Assembly: GCF_019749955.1 (NCBI RefSeq)
Contig: NZ_JAIEPC010000011.1
Location: forward strand, 52,981-116,980
From: Sphingomonas sp.
Lineage (GTDB): Bacteria > Pseudomonadota > Alphaproteobacteria > Sphingomonadales > Sphingomonadaceae
Direction: 5' to 3'
Length of the DNA: 64,000 bases
Below are positions 17,796 to 26,546 of this stretch, one piece after another. The position numbers and the translations under genes were made by a program. The notes under the pieces are model-generated. The model searched no databases. It saw nothing but the letters and a program-made list of their open reading frames with translations, and was not told the DNA's origin. The stretch's first letter is position 1; every line of letters begins with the position of its first letter.

Positions 17796-20008
17796 TTCGG
17801 CGCTCCAGCCTTGCGCCCCAGCGGATCGGTCGCGCTCGGCATGACCGGCACCGCGATGCGCGGGTCCTCGATGCTGCCGGGTTTTGGGGCGGCGGGCAGC
17901 GGCGGTTCGGCGCCGAGATAATCGCGCACCAACTGGTCGATGCTCGGTTCGGCGTTGGGATTCTGCAAGCCCTGCTGCAGCCGCAGATAGCCGTAACGCT
18001 GCTCGGTCACCCGCCGCGAATCCTCGGCACTGCGCAGGATCGTCGGGCGGATGAAGATCATGAGATTGGTCTTGGTCCGCTGCTTCGCCTTCGAGCGGAA
18101 CAACTGGCCGAGCGCGGGGATATCGCCGAGCAACGGGATTTTCTCGATCGTGTTGCGCTCTTCGTCCGACAGCAGCCCACCGATCACCGCGATCTGGCCG
18201 TCATCGACCGTCATCGTCGTTTCGACTTCGCGCTTGTTGAGGATCAGGTCGCTGTTGTCGTTCGATACCGGCCCTGAGATCGAGCTGACCTGCTGGCGCA
18301 GGAACAGCTTGATCGTGCCGCTCGAATTCACCTGTGGCCGCACTTCAAGCTGGATGCCGACATTCTCGCGCTGAACGGTGCGGAAGGCATTGTCGAAATT
18401 CTGGCTGAGTGCCTGCCCCGTGGTTACCGGAATTTCCTGGCCGACGAGGATGCGGGCGGGCTGGTTGTCGAGCGTCGTGACGTTCGGTGCCTGCAGCAGG
18501 TTCGACGTCGAATCGCTCTTAACCGCGTTGATGATCCCGCCGAACACGCCGTCCCTGCCGATCGTCGTACCGAATCCGCCGAGTCCGCCAGTTGCCCCCA
18601 AGATCGAGCTGATCGCCGACTGGGCGAGCTGGTCGCTGACCGCGCTGTTGGTCGTGGTTGTGGTCGTGTTGCCGTTGATCGTCGTTGTCGCCGTGTTCAG
18701 GCGCCGCGCCGCGACCGCCCCTGCGACGGTCAGCAAATTAGGCGCCGTGTTCGAAAAGCTCGACGAGACGATCGGCAAATTGCCGCTCAGGCTGCCGAGC
18801 AACAACTGGACGCCGAGCCGGTTCGCCGTCGCGTCGGATACTTCGGCGACAATCGCTTCGACCAGCACCTGCTCGCGCCTTGTGTCGAGCTGGCGAATCA
18901 CATCGGCGAGCTGCCGCTGCACTTCGGTCGGCCCGGCGATGACGATCGCGTTGGCGCCCGAAAAACGCGTGACGACAGCGGCCGTCCGTCCGCCCTCGGC
19001 GACGATCGCGGGCTGGGCATTGGGGTTGACGCCGCTGCCCGAACTGCTCGGCGCCTGCGCATTCTGCGGCGGCACGATGTTGCGCGCATTGGCGCCACCC
19101 TGATTGCCGCCGCCAAAGGCCGATGTCTGCTGCGACAACTGCGTCTGCTGCGGCGCCTGAGTCGGCTGTTGGCCGACCAGTTCCTGCAGCACCGGCAGCA
19201 ATTGTTCGGCATCGGCGTTTTGCAGGAACACGACCTTGATTTCTGTCCCCGCCGACGCACGCCGATCGAGATCGGCAGCGACCTCAGCCAGCCGCGCCAC
19301 CGTCGAGGCATCGCCGCGCAGCGCGACCGCATTCGAGCTCGTGACGGCAACGATCGACACGCCCTGCGCGCCACCCGGAGCCTGCCCGCTGCCCGCCAGC
19401 GCCGTCAGCGCCGTCGCGATTTCGCGCGCGCCAGCGTTCTTGAGCGCGACGATGCGCGTCGCGGCACTATCGGTGTCGATCCGCGACAGCACTTCGCGGA
19501 TCCGCCGCACATTGTCGGCAAAATCGACGATGACGATCGAATTGCCGCCGCGATTGGCGCTGACCGATCCTTGCGGGCTGATCAGCGGGCGAATCGTGTC
19601 GAGCGCACTCGCGGCATCAATCGCCCGCAGTCGGATGATTTCGGTAACATAGGCATTGCGATTGGCGGTCGCACTGCCGCCAACGCGGTTGGGCTGCGCG
19701 GCAGCACCGTCGATCGGCTGGATGCGGAATGCGCCATTGGCCGTCGGCACCGCGATCAGACCATTGGCGCGCAAGGTCGACAGGAAAATCTCAAAGTATT
19801 CGGACCGCGACAGCGCGCGATCGGTGACGACGGTCACCTTACCCTGCACCCGGCTGTCGATGATGAAGGTGCGGCCGGTCACCTTGGCAGCATCACCAAT
19901 GAAAGCGCGGATATCCGCGTCGCGCACGTTGAGCGTGGTCTGCGCGACCAGCGGCGAGGCGAGCGCAAGCGCGACCAGCGCCGCGAACCGGGGGGGAAAC
20001 GGCTTCAC
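17792..20008 (-). CDS. gspD: Type II secretion outer-membrane secretin D
   Basis: This is a 738-residue secretin that forms the outer-membrane pore. It has a signal peptide at residues 1-22 (ending LVAQ), N0-N3 domains at about 25-340, and the secretin core with VPLLGDIPALGQLFR (near 640). A Gln/Asn/Gly-rich insert lies around 285-325 in the N3 region. The C-terminal part (about 685-738) is an S-domain-like extension. Overlaps of 4 nt with gspC and gspE show a tight operon. Confidence 0.95.
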   Translation of the reverse strand: MKPFPPRFAALVALALASPLVAQTTLNVRDADIRAFIGDAAKVTGRTFIIDSRVQGKVTVVTDRALSRSEYFEIFLSTLRANGLIAVPTANGAFRIQPIDGAAAQPNRVGGSATANRNAYVTEIIRLRAIDAASALDTIRPLISPQGSVSANRGGNSIVIVDFADNVRRIREVLSRIDTDSAATRIVALKNAGAREIATALTALAGSGQAPGGAQGVSIVAVTSSNAVALRGDASTVARLAEVAADLDRRASAGTEIKVVFLQNADAEQLLPVLQELVGQQPTQAPQQTQLSQQTSAFGGGNQGGANARNIVPPQNAQAPSSSGSGVNPNAQPAIVAEGGRTAAVVTRFSGANAIVIAGPTEVQRQLADVIRQLDTRREQVLVEAIVAEVSDATANRLGVQLLLGSLSGNLPIVSSSFSNTAPNLLTVAGAVAARRLNTATTTINGNTTTTTTNSAVSDQLAQSAISSILGATGGLGGFGTTIGRDGVFGGIINAVKSDSTSNLLQAPNVTTLDNQPARILVGQEIPVTTGQALSQNFDNAFRTVQRENVGIQLEVRPQVNSSGTIKLFLRQQVSSISGPVSNDNSDLILNKREVETTMTVDDGQIAVIGGLLSDEERNTIEKIPLLGDIPALGQLFRSKAKQRTKTNLMIFIRPTILRSAEDSRRVTEQRYGYLRLQQGLQNPNAEPSIDQLVRDYLGAEPPLPAAPKPGSIEDPRIAVPVMPSATDPLGRKAGAPK

Positions 20009-20868
20009 TGGCCGCTGACCGTGATCACGAGCGGCAGCACTTCGGCGCCACGCTCGACCGTGATCGAGATATTGCCGCCCTTGGCGAACTGGCCAGACAG
20101 CGCCTCGATGTCGCCCGGTCCGGTCACCGGACGCCCCCCGATCTGAGTCACGATATCCCCCTCTTTCAAGCCTATTTTTCTGAATGTTGCGCCCGATCCC
20201 TGCGGTCGGACGACCAGCCCGGTCACCTTGCCGCCGTCGATGCGCGGAATGAAGCCAACGTCTGATCGCACCTGCCCAAGCGTTATCCCGGCGGCGCCCG
20301 CATCGTTGGGTGGTGTGCCGCCCGGGCGCGCTACCCCCGGCGGCGGCGCTGTGCCCGGTGCGGCAACTCCCGCGTCAGCGGGCCGCGCCGACTGATCGAG
20401 GTAGAGCGTCTCCTCGCTCCCATTCCGCGCCAGCGTGACATGGTCGAACGAAACCTGTTTCAGCGTGACACCGGGCTGGACTTCCTCGCCCACCGCATAG
20501 CTCTTCTGCTCACCGTCAGGCCCCGCGATGATGGCGCCGCCGCGCCCGGTTGCTTCGTCGAGCCGCGTGCCGAACAGCGTGAGTTGCAAAGCCGTGACGA
20601 CATCGGCTTGCGCCTGCGTGGGCGCGGCCGCGTCGAGCCGGAAGAAGGGATCGAAGCCGTGCAGCATCTCGCCAGCGCCCGTCCCGGCGCCGGGCGCTGG
20701 CAAGCGCCACGCCCCGACCGGATCGACCGGCGTCACCAGCGTCCACACCAGCCGCGCGCCTTGCCAGGCCAGCAACGCCAGCAGCAAAAGCTCGACCACA
20801 CTGTAGACGCGCGTCAGCGGCACCAGCCGCAGCAGGCGGCGCGCACGCGCATCAATCTCTAGCTGCAT
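20005..20868 (-). CDS. gspC: Type II secretion inner-membrane protein C
   Basis: This is a 287-residue bitopic inner-membrane protein that joins the platform to GspD. A transmembrane helix lies at about residues 21-41, the HR domain around 80-150 (ALQLTLFGTRLDEAT onward), a Pro/Gly/Ala linker at 165-195, and a C-terminal PDZ domain (GLVVRPQGSGATFRKIGLKE to the end). It is first in the operon. The promoter should lie in 20869-20996, where an AT-rich block contains a -10-like TATACG on the minus strand at 20913-20918 but no clear -35. Confidence 0.92.
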   Translation of the reverse strand: MQLEIDARARRLLRLVPLTRVYSVVELLLLALLAWQGARLVWTLVTPVDPVGAWRLPAPGAGTGAGEMLHGFDPFFRLDAAAPTQAQADVVTALQLTLFGTRLDEATGRGGAIIAGPDGEQKSYAVGEEVQPGVTLKQVSFDHVTLARNGSEETLYLDQSARPADAGVAAPGTAPPPGVARPGGTPPNDAGAAGITLGQVRSDVGFIPRIDGGKVTGLVVRPQGSGATFRKIGLKEGDIVTQIGGRPVTGPGDIEALSGQFAKGGNISITVERGAEVLPLVITVSGQ

Positions 20869-20996
20869 CCCGAAAAACTCCCGCCGAGCGCACTGCTAGG
20901 GACGCTGTGTTACGTATAGATGTCGTTTATGTGAACGATTAAAGTCGCGACATCCTCATTCGACAGGGCTGGAGATTGCAGCGCGGCTTTGGCACG

Positions 20997-21680
20997 ATGG
21001 CGCGCATGGCCAGCATTGTGTCACCGCCACCCTTATCGGCGCCGGGTTCGGGATTCCCCGCCGACCCGGTCATCGCTCATATATCGTCGCAGCCTGGGGT
21101 GCAGAAGGTTCCGAGCCCGAAGCTGACATTGTTTCTGAAGCGCGACTTCGTCGATGCGGCGCTCTGCGCCGAACTGATCGCGCGGATCGATGCCGAACGC
21201 CGCCCCTCGACGGTCTCCGATTTCAACGGTGATGCAGCCTTTCGGACCAGCGAAACCTGCGACCTCCGCTTCGAAGAGCCGCTGTCGCAGTTGGTCAACG
21301 ACCGCATCGCCAAGTTTATGCACCTCGATCCAGGGCACGGCGAACCACTGCAGGGACAGCGTTACGCGGTTGGCCAGGAATTCAAGGCACATACCGATTA
21401 TTTCGACCCGCAAGGCGTCGACTATGAGCGATTCTGCAGCGTCGCGGGGCAGCGCACCTGGACCGCGATGATCTATCTGAACGAGCCCGGTGCGGGCGGC
21501 GCGACTCGATTCAAGGTGATCGACAAGCTCGTTCCCCCCGAAACGGGCAAGCTGCTGATGTGGAACAATCTGCGGCCCGATGGCAGCGGCAATCCATCAA
21601 CCCTGCACCACGGGATGAAGGTGCGTGCTGGCACCAAATATGTGCTGACAAAATGGTTCCGCATGCGCCCTTGGGGGTAG
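20997..21680 (+). CDS. Prolyl 4-hydroxylase-like 2OG-Fe(II) oxygenase
   Basis: This is a 227-residue 2-oxoglutarate/Fe(II) oxygenase of the prolyl 4-hydroxylase alpha-subunit type. The iron motif HTD is near residues 131-133 in FKAHTDYFDP, the distal His in STLHHGMKV (about 202-204), and the 2OG-binding basic residue in TKWFR (about 217-221). GGATRFKVIDK precedes the distal His, as in P4H enzymes. No signal peptide is seen, so it would act in the cytoplasm before export. Starts at 20997, 21006 (ATG) and 20976 (TTG) are all possible and none has a strong Shine-Dalgarno site. It is divergent from the gsp operon and upstream of a Pro-Thr-rich lipoprotein, its most attractive candidate substrate. 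Confidence 0.83.
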   Translation: MARMASIVSPPPLSAPGSGFPADPVIAHISSQPGVQKVPSPKLTLFLKRDFVDAALCAELIARIDAERRPSTVSDFNGDAAFRTSETCDLRFEEPLSQLVNDRIAKFMHLDPGHGEPLQGQRYAVGQEFKAHTDYFDPQGVDYERFCSVAGQRTWTAMIYLNEPGAGGATRFKVIDKLVPPETGKLLMWNNLRPDGSGNPSTLHHGMKVRAGTKYVLTKWFRMRPWG

Positions 21681-21949
21681 GCAGGTGGCACCGCGACGAC
21701 ATCTGAATGGCCAAACCGCCCGGTTGCGGCGTAGCGTGGCTTGCCGTCGGCGCTGGCACCGGCACTCAATGGCAACGACTTAAATTCGTCACGCATAGGT
21801 CCCTAAACCGTCATCAAATCCCAATCTGCGTGTAACCTAGCGTTTCTACAGCGGCGTCGGACGAAGGCGCGAGGGGGCGATCCGACTCGCGGCGGCATCG
21901 TCGTGGCAACGACCATAAGTCGGTCAGAAAACACGCTGGAGACAGGGAA

Positions 21950-23668
21950 ATGATGAATTCCAATTTGCGTCGCATGCTCATTGCGACCACCTCGATCGTT
22001 GCGCTGAGCGGCTGTGGCGCCAACGACATTGCGTCGCCGGGCACCGGTGGCAACGTGACGATCAACAACAACACGACCAACGTAACCCCTGCACCGACGC
22101 CAACCCCGACGCCGACGCCGACCCCGACGGTCGCGCTGGTCACGCCTGCCGCCGGCTGCCCGACGATTTCGAACAATGCCGGCTCAACGCTCACCGACAG
22201 CGGCACGATCAATGGCCCGACCGGCACCTATCGTGTCTGCACGTTGCCAGCACGCCTCAACGCCAGCGCCCTTCTGCCGCGTCTGGCCGGCGTGCTTTAC
22301 CAGATGAACGGTCGCGTCGATGTTGGAACCGATCAGGGTGCGACCACCACCGGCACCACCAACGTCGTGCTCACCATCGAACCCGGCGTCATTATTTATG
22401 CTGGCACGGGCACGTCGTGGCTCGCCGTCAATCGCGGAAACTCGATTCAGGCCGTCGGCACCGCGACTCAGCCGATCATCTTCACCAGCCGTGACAACGT
22501 CCAGGGCCTGAACACCGACACCTCGTCGGGTCAGTGGGGCGGCGTCGTGTTGATGGGTCGTGGGCAGATCACCGACTGCGCCGCTTCGTTAGCAACGCCC
22601 GGCACCACGGCGTGCGAACGCCAGACCGAAGGCGCGATCGACCCGGCCGTCTACGGCGGCGCGAACAACGCCGAAAGCAGCGGCCGGATGAGCTTCGTGC
22701 AGATCCGCTACTCGGGCTTCATCCTCTCGGCCAACAGCGAGCTTCAAGCGCTGACGACCGAGGGCACCGGCAGCGGTACCGTCCTCAACAACATCATGTC
22801 GTTCAACAGTTCGGACGACGCCGCCGAGTTCTTCGGCGGTCGCGTTAACATGCGATTCTATGTGGCCGTTGGTGCCGAAGACGACAACCTCGACACCGAC
22901 ACCGGTGTAAAGGCGAACTTCCAATATGTCCTGGTCGCACAGCGTGCAGGCAGCGACTCCCGCGGTACAGACGCGATTATCGAAGCCGATTCGGACAACG
23001 CCGTTGACTCCGATCTGCCGCGTCAAAATGTCATCGTGTCGAACTTCACCTTCTTCCACCGCGTCAACAACGCGTCCGACCTGTCAGCTATCCTGCTGCG
23101 CGGCGGCACGGACTATACGCTGCTCAACGGTTTCGTGGTTGCTCCGACACCCTCGCCGTCGTGCCTGCGCATCAGCCGTGCCGCGACGGCCGACACGGTC
23201 GCCAGCCCCGGTGTCAACGCCACCAACCGTGCCGTGGCCGGTGCCACGACGGGCAACGACGAACTCGGCGCGCCAGTCTTCCGCTCGGTGCAAATGCAGT
23301 GCGGCGCTACCCCGTTCCTGGGTGCAAACGGTGTGACCAACCAACAGGTTATGGACATTTTTGGTGCCAGCACCGCTGCCAACAATAACAGCGCAGCTTA
23401 TACGCCGAGCTTCACCGGCACCTTCATCAACGGCGCCACGGAAACCGCCGTTCCGGCGTTCAACCCTAGCGCCTTGCACGCCGCTTCGGGCATCCCGTCG
23501 GCGACCGGTGGTCTCGGTGGCCAGCCGGCATTCTTCGATGCCGTGACTTACGCTGGTGCGGTCCGCAATGCGACCGATACCTGGTACACCCAGTGGACCT
23601 GCAACAGCTCGACGCTGAACCTCGGCACCGGCAATACCGGCCTCTGCACCTCGCTCCCGACGTTCTGA
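21950..23668 (+). CDS. Large beta-helix-like surface lipoprotein with Pro-Thr linker
   Basis: This is a 572-residue predicted lipoprotein. The signal peptide ends in lipobox LSGC with acylated Cys22. A low-complexity linker of Asn/Thr and six Pro-Thr repeats occupies about residues 40-65. The body carries motifs I recognise from a widespread family of secreted parallel-beta-helix-like proteins: LTIEPGVIIYAG, PIIFTSRDN, SGQWGGVVLMGRG, YGGANNAESSGRMSFVQIRYSGF, and SSDDAAEFFGGRVN. Residue composition is Asn/Thr/Ala/Gly rich with few Lys. GGAG sits 8 nt before the ATG. It lies next to a T2SS operon and upstream of a TonB receptor. The natural reading is a T2SS-exported, surface-anchored partner of that receptor, which is inference. 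Confidence 0.75.
   Translation: MMNSNLRRMLIATTSIVALSGCGANDIASPGTGGNVTINNNTTNVTPAPTPTPTPTPTPTVALVTPAAGCPTISNNAGSTLTDSGTINGPTGTYRVCTLPARLNASALLPRLAGVLYQMNGRVDVGTDQGATTTGTTNVVLTIEPGVIIYAGTGTSWLAVNRGNSIQAVGTATQPIIFTSRDNVQGLNTDTSSGQWGGVVLMGRGQITDCAASLATPGTTACERQTEGAIDPAVYGGANNAESSGRMSFVQIRYSGFILSANSELQALTTEGTGSGTVLNNIMSFNSSDDAAEFFGGRVNMRFYVAVGAEDDNLDTDTGVKANFQYVLVAQRAGSDSRGTDAIIEADSDNAVDSDLPRQNVIVSNFTFFHRVNNASDLSAILLRGGTDYTLLNGFVVAPTPSPSCLRISRAATADTVASPGVNATNRAVAGATTGNDELGAPVFRSVQMQCGATPFLGANGVTNQQVMDIFGASTAANNNSAAYTPSFTGTFINGATETAVPAFNPSALHAASGIPSATGGLGGQPAFFDAVTYAGAVRNATDTWYTQWTCNSSTLNLGTGNTGLCTSLPTF
22094..22129 (+). repeat. (Pro-Thr)6 hexanucleotide repeat
   Basis: Six tandem 6-nt units of the form CCNACN encode Pro-Thr repeats at about residues 49-60 of the lipoprotein. 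The units are not identical (CCGACG, CCAACC, CCGACC), so length change by slippage is possible but damped. Confidence 0.85.
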
Positions 23669-23687
23669 TCGCGGGACTGAAGACTTG

Positions 23688-23723
23688 GGGGCGGGGCGTC
23701 GCCTAAGGGCAGCGCCCCGCCCC
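23688..23723 (+). terminator. Perfect 11-bp GC hairpin between lipoprotein and TonB receptor genes
   Basis: GGGGCGGGGCG (23688-23698) and CGCCCCGCCCC (23713-23723) pair perfectly around a 14-nt loop. It lies 20 nt past the lipoprotein stop and 27 nt before the receptor start. There is no T-run, so it could be a partial terminator, a 3'-end stabiliser of the lipoprotein mRNA, or both. Any of these would give unequal expression of the two genes. Confidence 0.7.
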
Positions 23724-23750
23724 ATCCGGATTTGAACAAGGGGGTAGACG

Positions 23751-26486
23751 ATGTCGAGGCCGTTCGAGCTTGCGAGCCTGTTGCTAATTTCAACCGCACT
23801 GGTGGCCCCTTCGGTTGCCCGCGCCCAGACGGCGCCGCCCCCGGCTCCGTCGACACCTGTCCCCGCCCCGACACCCGTGGATCAGGCAGCGCCATCCGAT
23901 CCGGCCGCGCAAGCCGATCCAGCGGCGACCGAGGCACCCCAAGAGGCACAGCCAGAGGTCTCGATCCCCGGCGGCGCTGAAGTCGTCGTCACTGCTCGTC
24001 GCGGATCGTCGAACATCGCCAAGACCAGCACGCAGTCACTCTCGCTCCTGTCGAGTGCCGATATCGCGCGCACTGGCGAAGGCGACATCGCAGGCGCGCT
24101 CGCCCGCGTCACGGGCCTCAGCGTTGTCGGCAACGGGTTCGTCTATGTCCGCGGCCTTGGCGACCGTTATTCGCTGGCGCTGCTCAACGGCTCGCCACTC
24201 CCCAGTCCCGAACCGCTGCGCCGCGTGGTCCCGCTCGATATTTTCCCGACCAGCATTATCGGGTCGACGCTCGTCCAGAAAAGCTATTCTGTGAACTTCC
24301 CCGGCGAATATGGCGGCGGTGTGATCAACTTGACCACCAAGACTGCACCGAAAGAAGCATTCTTGAAGATCAATAGCAGTATCGGGGCCGACAGCGTTAC
24401 CACCGGCCAGCTTGGCTATACCTATTTCGGCAGCTCAAGCGACTGGACCGGTTTTGACAATGGCGCGCGTGATGTCCCCCCTGCACTCGCCAACTTCCTC
24501 GCGAGCGGCCAGCGGATCAGCCAGGGCACCGTCAACACGCAGGCGATCGCATCGCAGCTGGTGACGGGCAGCAACGCCATCGTGCAACGCAATCAGGCCT
24601 TGCCGCCGAACTGGTCGCTGTCGCTCGAAGCGGGCAAATCATGGGATATCGGCGACAATACACTCGGCATCATCGCCACTTTCGGCTATAGCAATAAGTG
24701 GCGCACGCGCAGCACCACGCAGCAGACTGCTGCGTCACTCGACCTTTCGCTGCGCGAACTCGATTTCCAGCGCGTCATTACCGACAATCGGCTGGTCGTC
24801 GACGGCCTGATCGGCGCGACTTATGATTTTGGCCCAAACAAGATCCGCTGGAACACTCTCTACATCCGCGACACGATCAAACAGGCTCGGCTCGGTGTCG
24901 GTACGCGAACCACGACATCGCAAACAGCGACGTTGCAGCAGCAAGATACCGCTTGGTATGAACGCCAGCTTATCGACACGCAGCTGGTCGGCGAGTTCCG
25001 CCTGACCGACCAACTCCGGCTCGACGCCCGCGCGGCCTATGCAAATTCACGGCGGGAAGCGCCGAACGAGCTGAGCTTCGAATATTTTCGCAGCAATTCA
25101 GCAGCCGATCCCTTCGGCGCGGTGTTCGTGAACCAGCTCAACAATGGTTTGCGTGGCACGGCGTCGACAAGCTTTTCGAACCTGCGCGAAACGCTCTATT
25201 CGGGTGGTTTCGACCTTTCGTACAAATTCACGCCGGAAATCACCGCAACCTTGGGCTATGCCTATCAGGACACGTTCCGCCGCACCGAGCGTCGCGAATT
25301 TCTGTTCACTGCGGGCGGTAACTTCCCGACTGGTGTGGGTGTTTTCCGGCCTGACCTGCTGCTCCAACCGGCCGTCATTCGCGCCTTTGGCGTCAACCTG
25401 ATCGATACCAACGAAGGCAACCCTGTGTTCGGCGCCAGCCTTGTCGTTCACGCTGGCTATGCGCGGCTTCAGTGGGACATCAACGATCGGCTGAGCCTCG
25501 ATACCGGTGTCCGGTTCGAATCAGCGCAGCAACGCGTGAACGCCATTCAGGTGTTCACCACGCCGTCGGTGTCGCTCGCGCGGACCGGCCTCAGCCGCGA
25601 TTATTTCCTGCCGGCTGTCACCTTGACCTTCAAGCTCAACCCGGAGATGCAGTTCCGCATCAGCGGCGCGCAGACCATCGCTCGTCCACAGTTCCGCGAA
25701 TTGATATTCCAGAACTATTTCGACCCGGATGACAACCGCCAATATCGTGGCAACCCGTTCTTGGTCGACACCCAGCTGTATAACGCCGAGGCGCGCTGGG
25801 AATGGTATTTTGCGCGCGATCAGCGGTTGACGGTGGCGGGTTTTTACAAGCGGATCGACAATCCGATCGAAACCTTCGCCAGCTTCAGCGACAACACGGT
25901 GACGACGAGCTTCGCCAACGCGCCGACAGCGACGTTGTACGGTGCGGAAATCGAAACGCAGAAATACTTCCGGCTTGCCAATATCTTTGGGGGCGGCAAG
26001 TTCTGGGCGTCGCGTCGCGCGGTCGTGATTGCCAACTACACCTTCTCGCAATCCTCGATCGTGGTCGGACCAAATGATCCGGCAAGCGTGTTCGGCCTTT
26101 CGGGCATTACGCGCGCCAACCAGCTGTTTCGCAATGGTGTGCCGCTTACGGGGCAGTCAGACCATCTCGCCAATCTCGAGCTCGGCTTTGAGGATCAGGA
26201 CCGGCTGTCGCAACAGACGTTTCTGCTCAACTATGCCAGTCGCCGGGCGACCATCCGTGGCGGATCGGGCCAGCCCGACATTTACGAATATCCCGGCTTC
26301 CGCCTCGATTTCGTGGCGCGCCAGGGCGTGAAGCTCGGCGGGATCAACACCGAGATGAAGTTCGAAGTGCGCAACATCACCGGCACGCGTTTCCAGGAAT
26401 TCCAGGAAAACGGACCGAACCGCATCTTCTACAACCGCTATGATCTCGGCACGACGGCGACGTTCGGACTGAGCGTCAACTTCTGA
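23751..26486 (+). CDS. TonB-dependent receptor paired with the surface lipoprotein
   Basis: This is a 911-residue outer-membrane receptor. The signal peptide is about residues 1-26 (ending ARAQ), followed by a Pro/Ala-rich spacer at 27-70. The plug domain lies at about 75-200, with a TonB-box-like EVVVTA, YVRGLGDRYSLALLNG and FPGEYGGGVINLTTK. A long beta-barrel with alternating aromatic strands follows, ending in Phe (TFGLSVNF). GGGGG precedes ATG 23751. It is likely co-transcribed with the upstream lipoprotein through the intervening hairpin. The ligand is unknown. There is no sign of a sugar or siderophore cluster nearby. Confidence 0.88.
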   Translation: MSRPFELASLLLISTALVAPSVARAQTAPPPAPSTPVPAPTPVDQAAPSDPAAQADPAATEAPQEAQPEVSIPGGAEVVVTARRGSSNIAKTSTQSLSLLSSADIARTGEGDIAGALARVTGLSVVGNGFVYVRGLGDRYSLALLNGSPLPSPEPLRRVVPLDIFPTSIIGSTLVQKSYSVNFPGEYGGGVINLTTKTAPKEAFLKINSSIGADSVTTGQLGYTYFGSSSDWTGFDNGARDVPPALANFLASGQRISQGTVNTQAIASQLVTGSNAIVQRNQALPPNWSLSLEAGKSWDIGDNTLGIIATFGYSNKWRTRSTTQQTAASLDLSLRELDFQRVITDNRLVVDGLIGATYDFGPNKIRWNTLYIRDTIKQARLGVGTRTTTSQTATLQQQDTAWYERQLIDTQLVGEFRLTDQLRLDARAAYANSRREAPNELSFEYFRSNSAADPFGAVFVNQLNNGLRGTASTSFSNLRETLYSGGFDLSYKFTPEITATLGYAYQDTFRRTERREFLFTAGGNFPTGVGVFRPDLLLQPAVIRAFGVNLIDTNEGNPVFGASLVVHAGYARLQWDINDRLSLDTGVRFESAQQRVNAIQVFTTPSVSLARTGLSRDYFLPAVTLTFKLNPEMQFRISGAQTIARPQFRELIFQNYFDPDDNRQYRGNPFLVDTQLYNAEARWEWYFARDQRLTVAGFYKRIDNPIETFASFSDNTVTTSFANAPTATLYGAEIETQKYFRLANIFGGGKFWASRRAVVIANYTFSQSSIVVGPNDPASVFGLSGITRANQLFRNGVPLTGQSDHLANLELGFEDQDRLSQQTFLLNYASRRATIRGGSGQPDIYEYPGFRLDFVARQGVKLGGINTEMKFEVRNITGTRFQEFQENGPNRIFYNRYDLGTTATFGLSVNF

Positions 26487-26497
26487 TCATCGACCTT

Positions 26498-26527
26498 CGC
26501 CGGGCGCGTGTTACCGCGCGCTCGGCG
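26498..26527. terminator. Bidirectional hairpin between convergent genes
   Basis: CGCCGGGCGCG (26498-26508) pairs with CGCGCTCGGCG (26517-26527) through 11 positions including one G:T, with an 8-nt loop. It lies between the convergent TonB receptor and amidohydrolase genes. No long T-run follows on either side. Confidence 0.6.
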
Positions 26528-26546
26528 ACAAGCCTGACGCCGTAGC

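Noticed and set aside
21950..22140. Pro-Thr repeat considered as a CRISPR or VNTR array
   Set aside because: The 6-nt units are coding, in frame and without spacers, so this is a protein linker.
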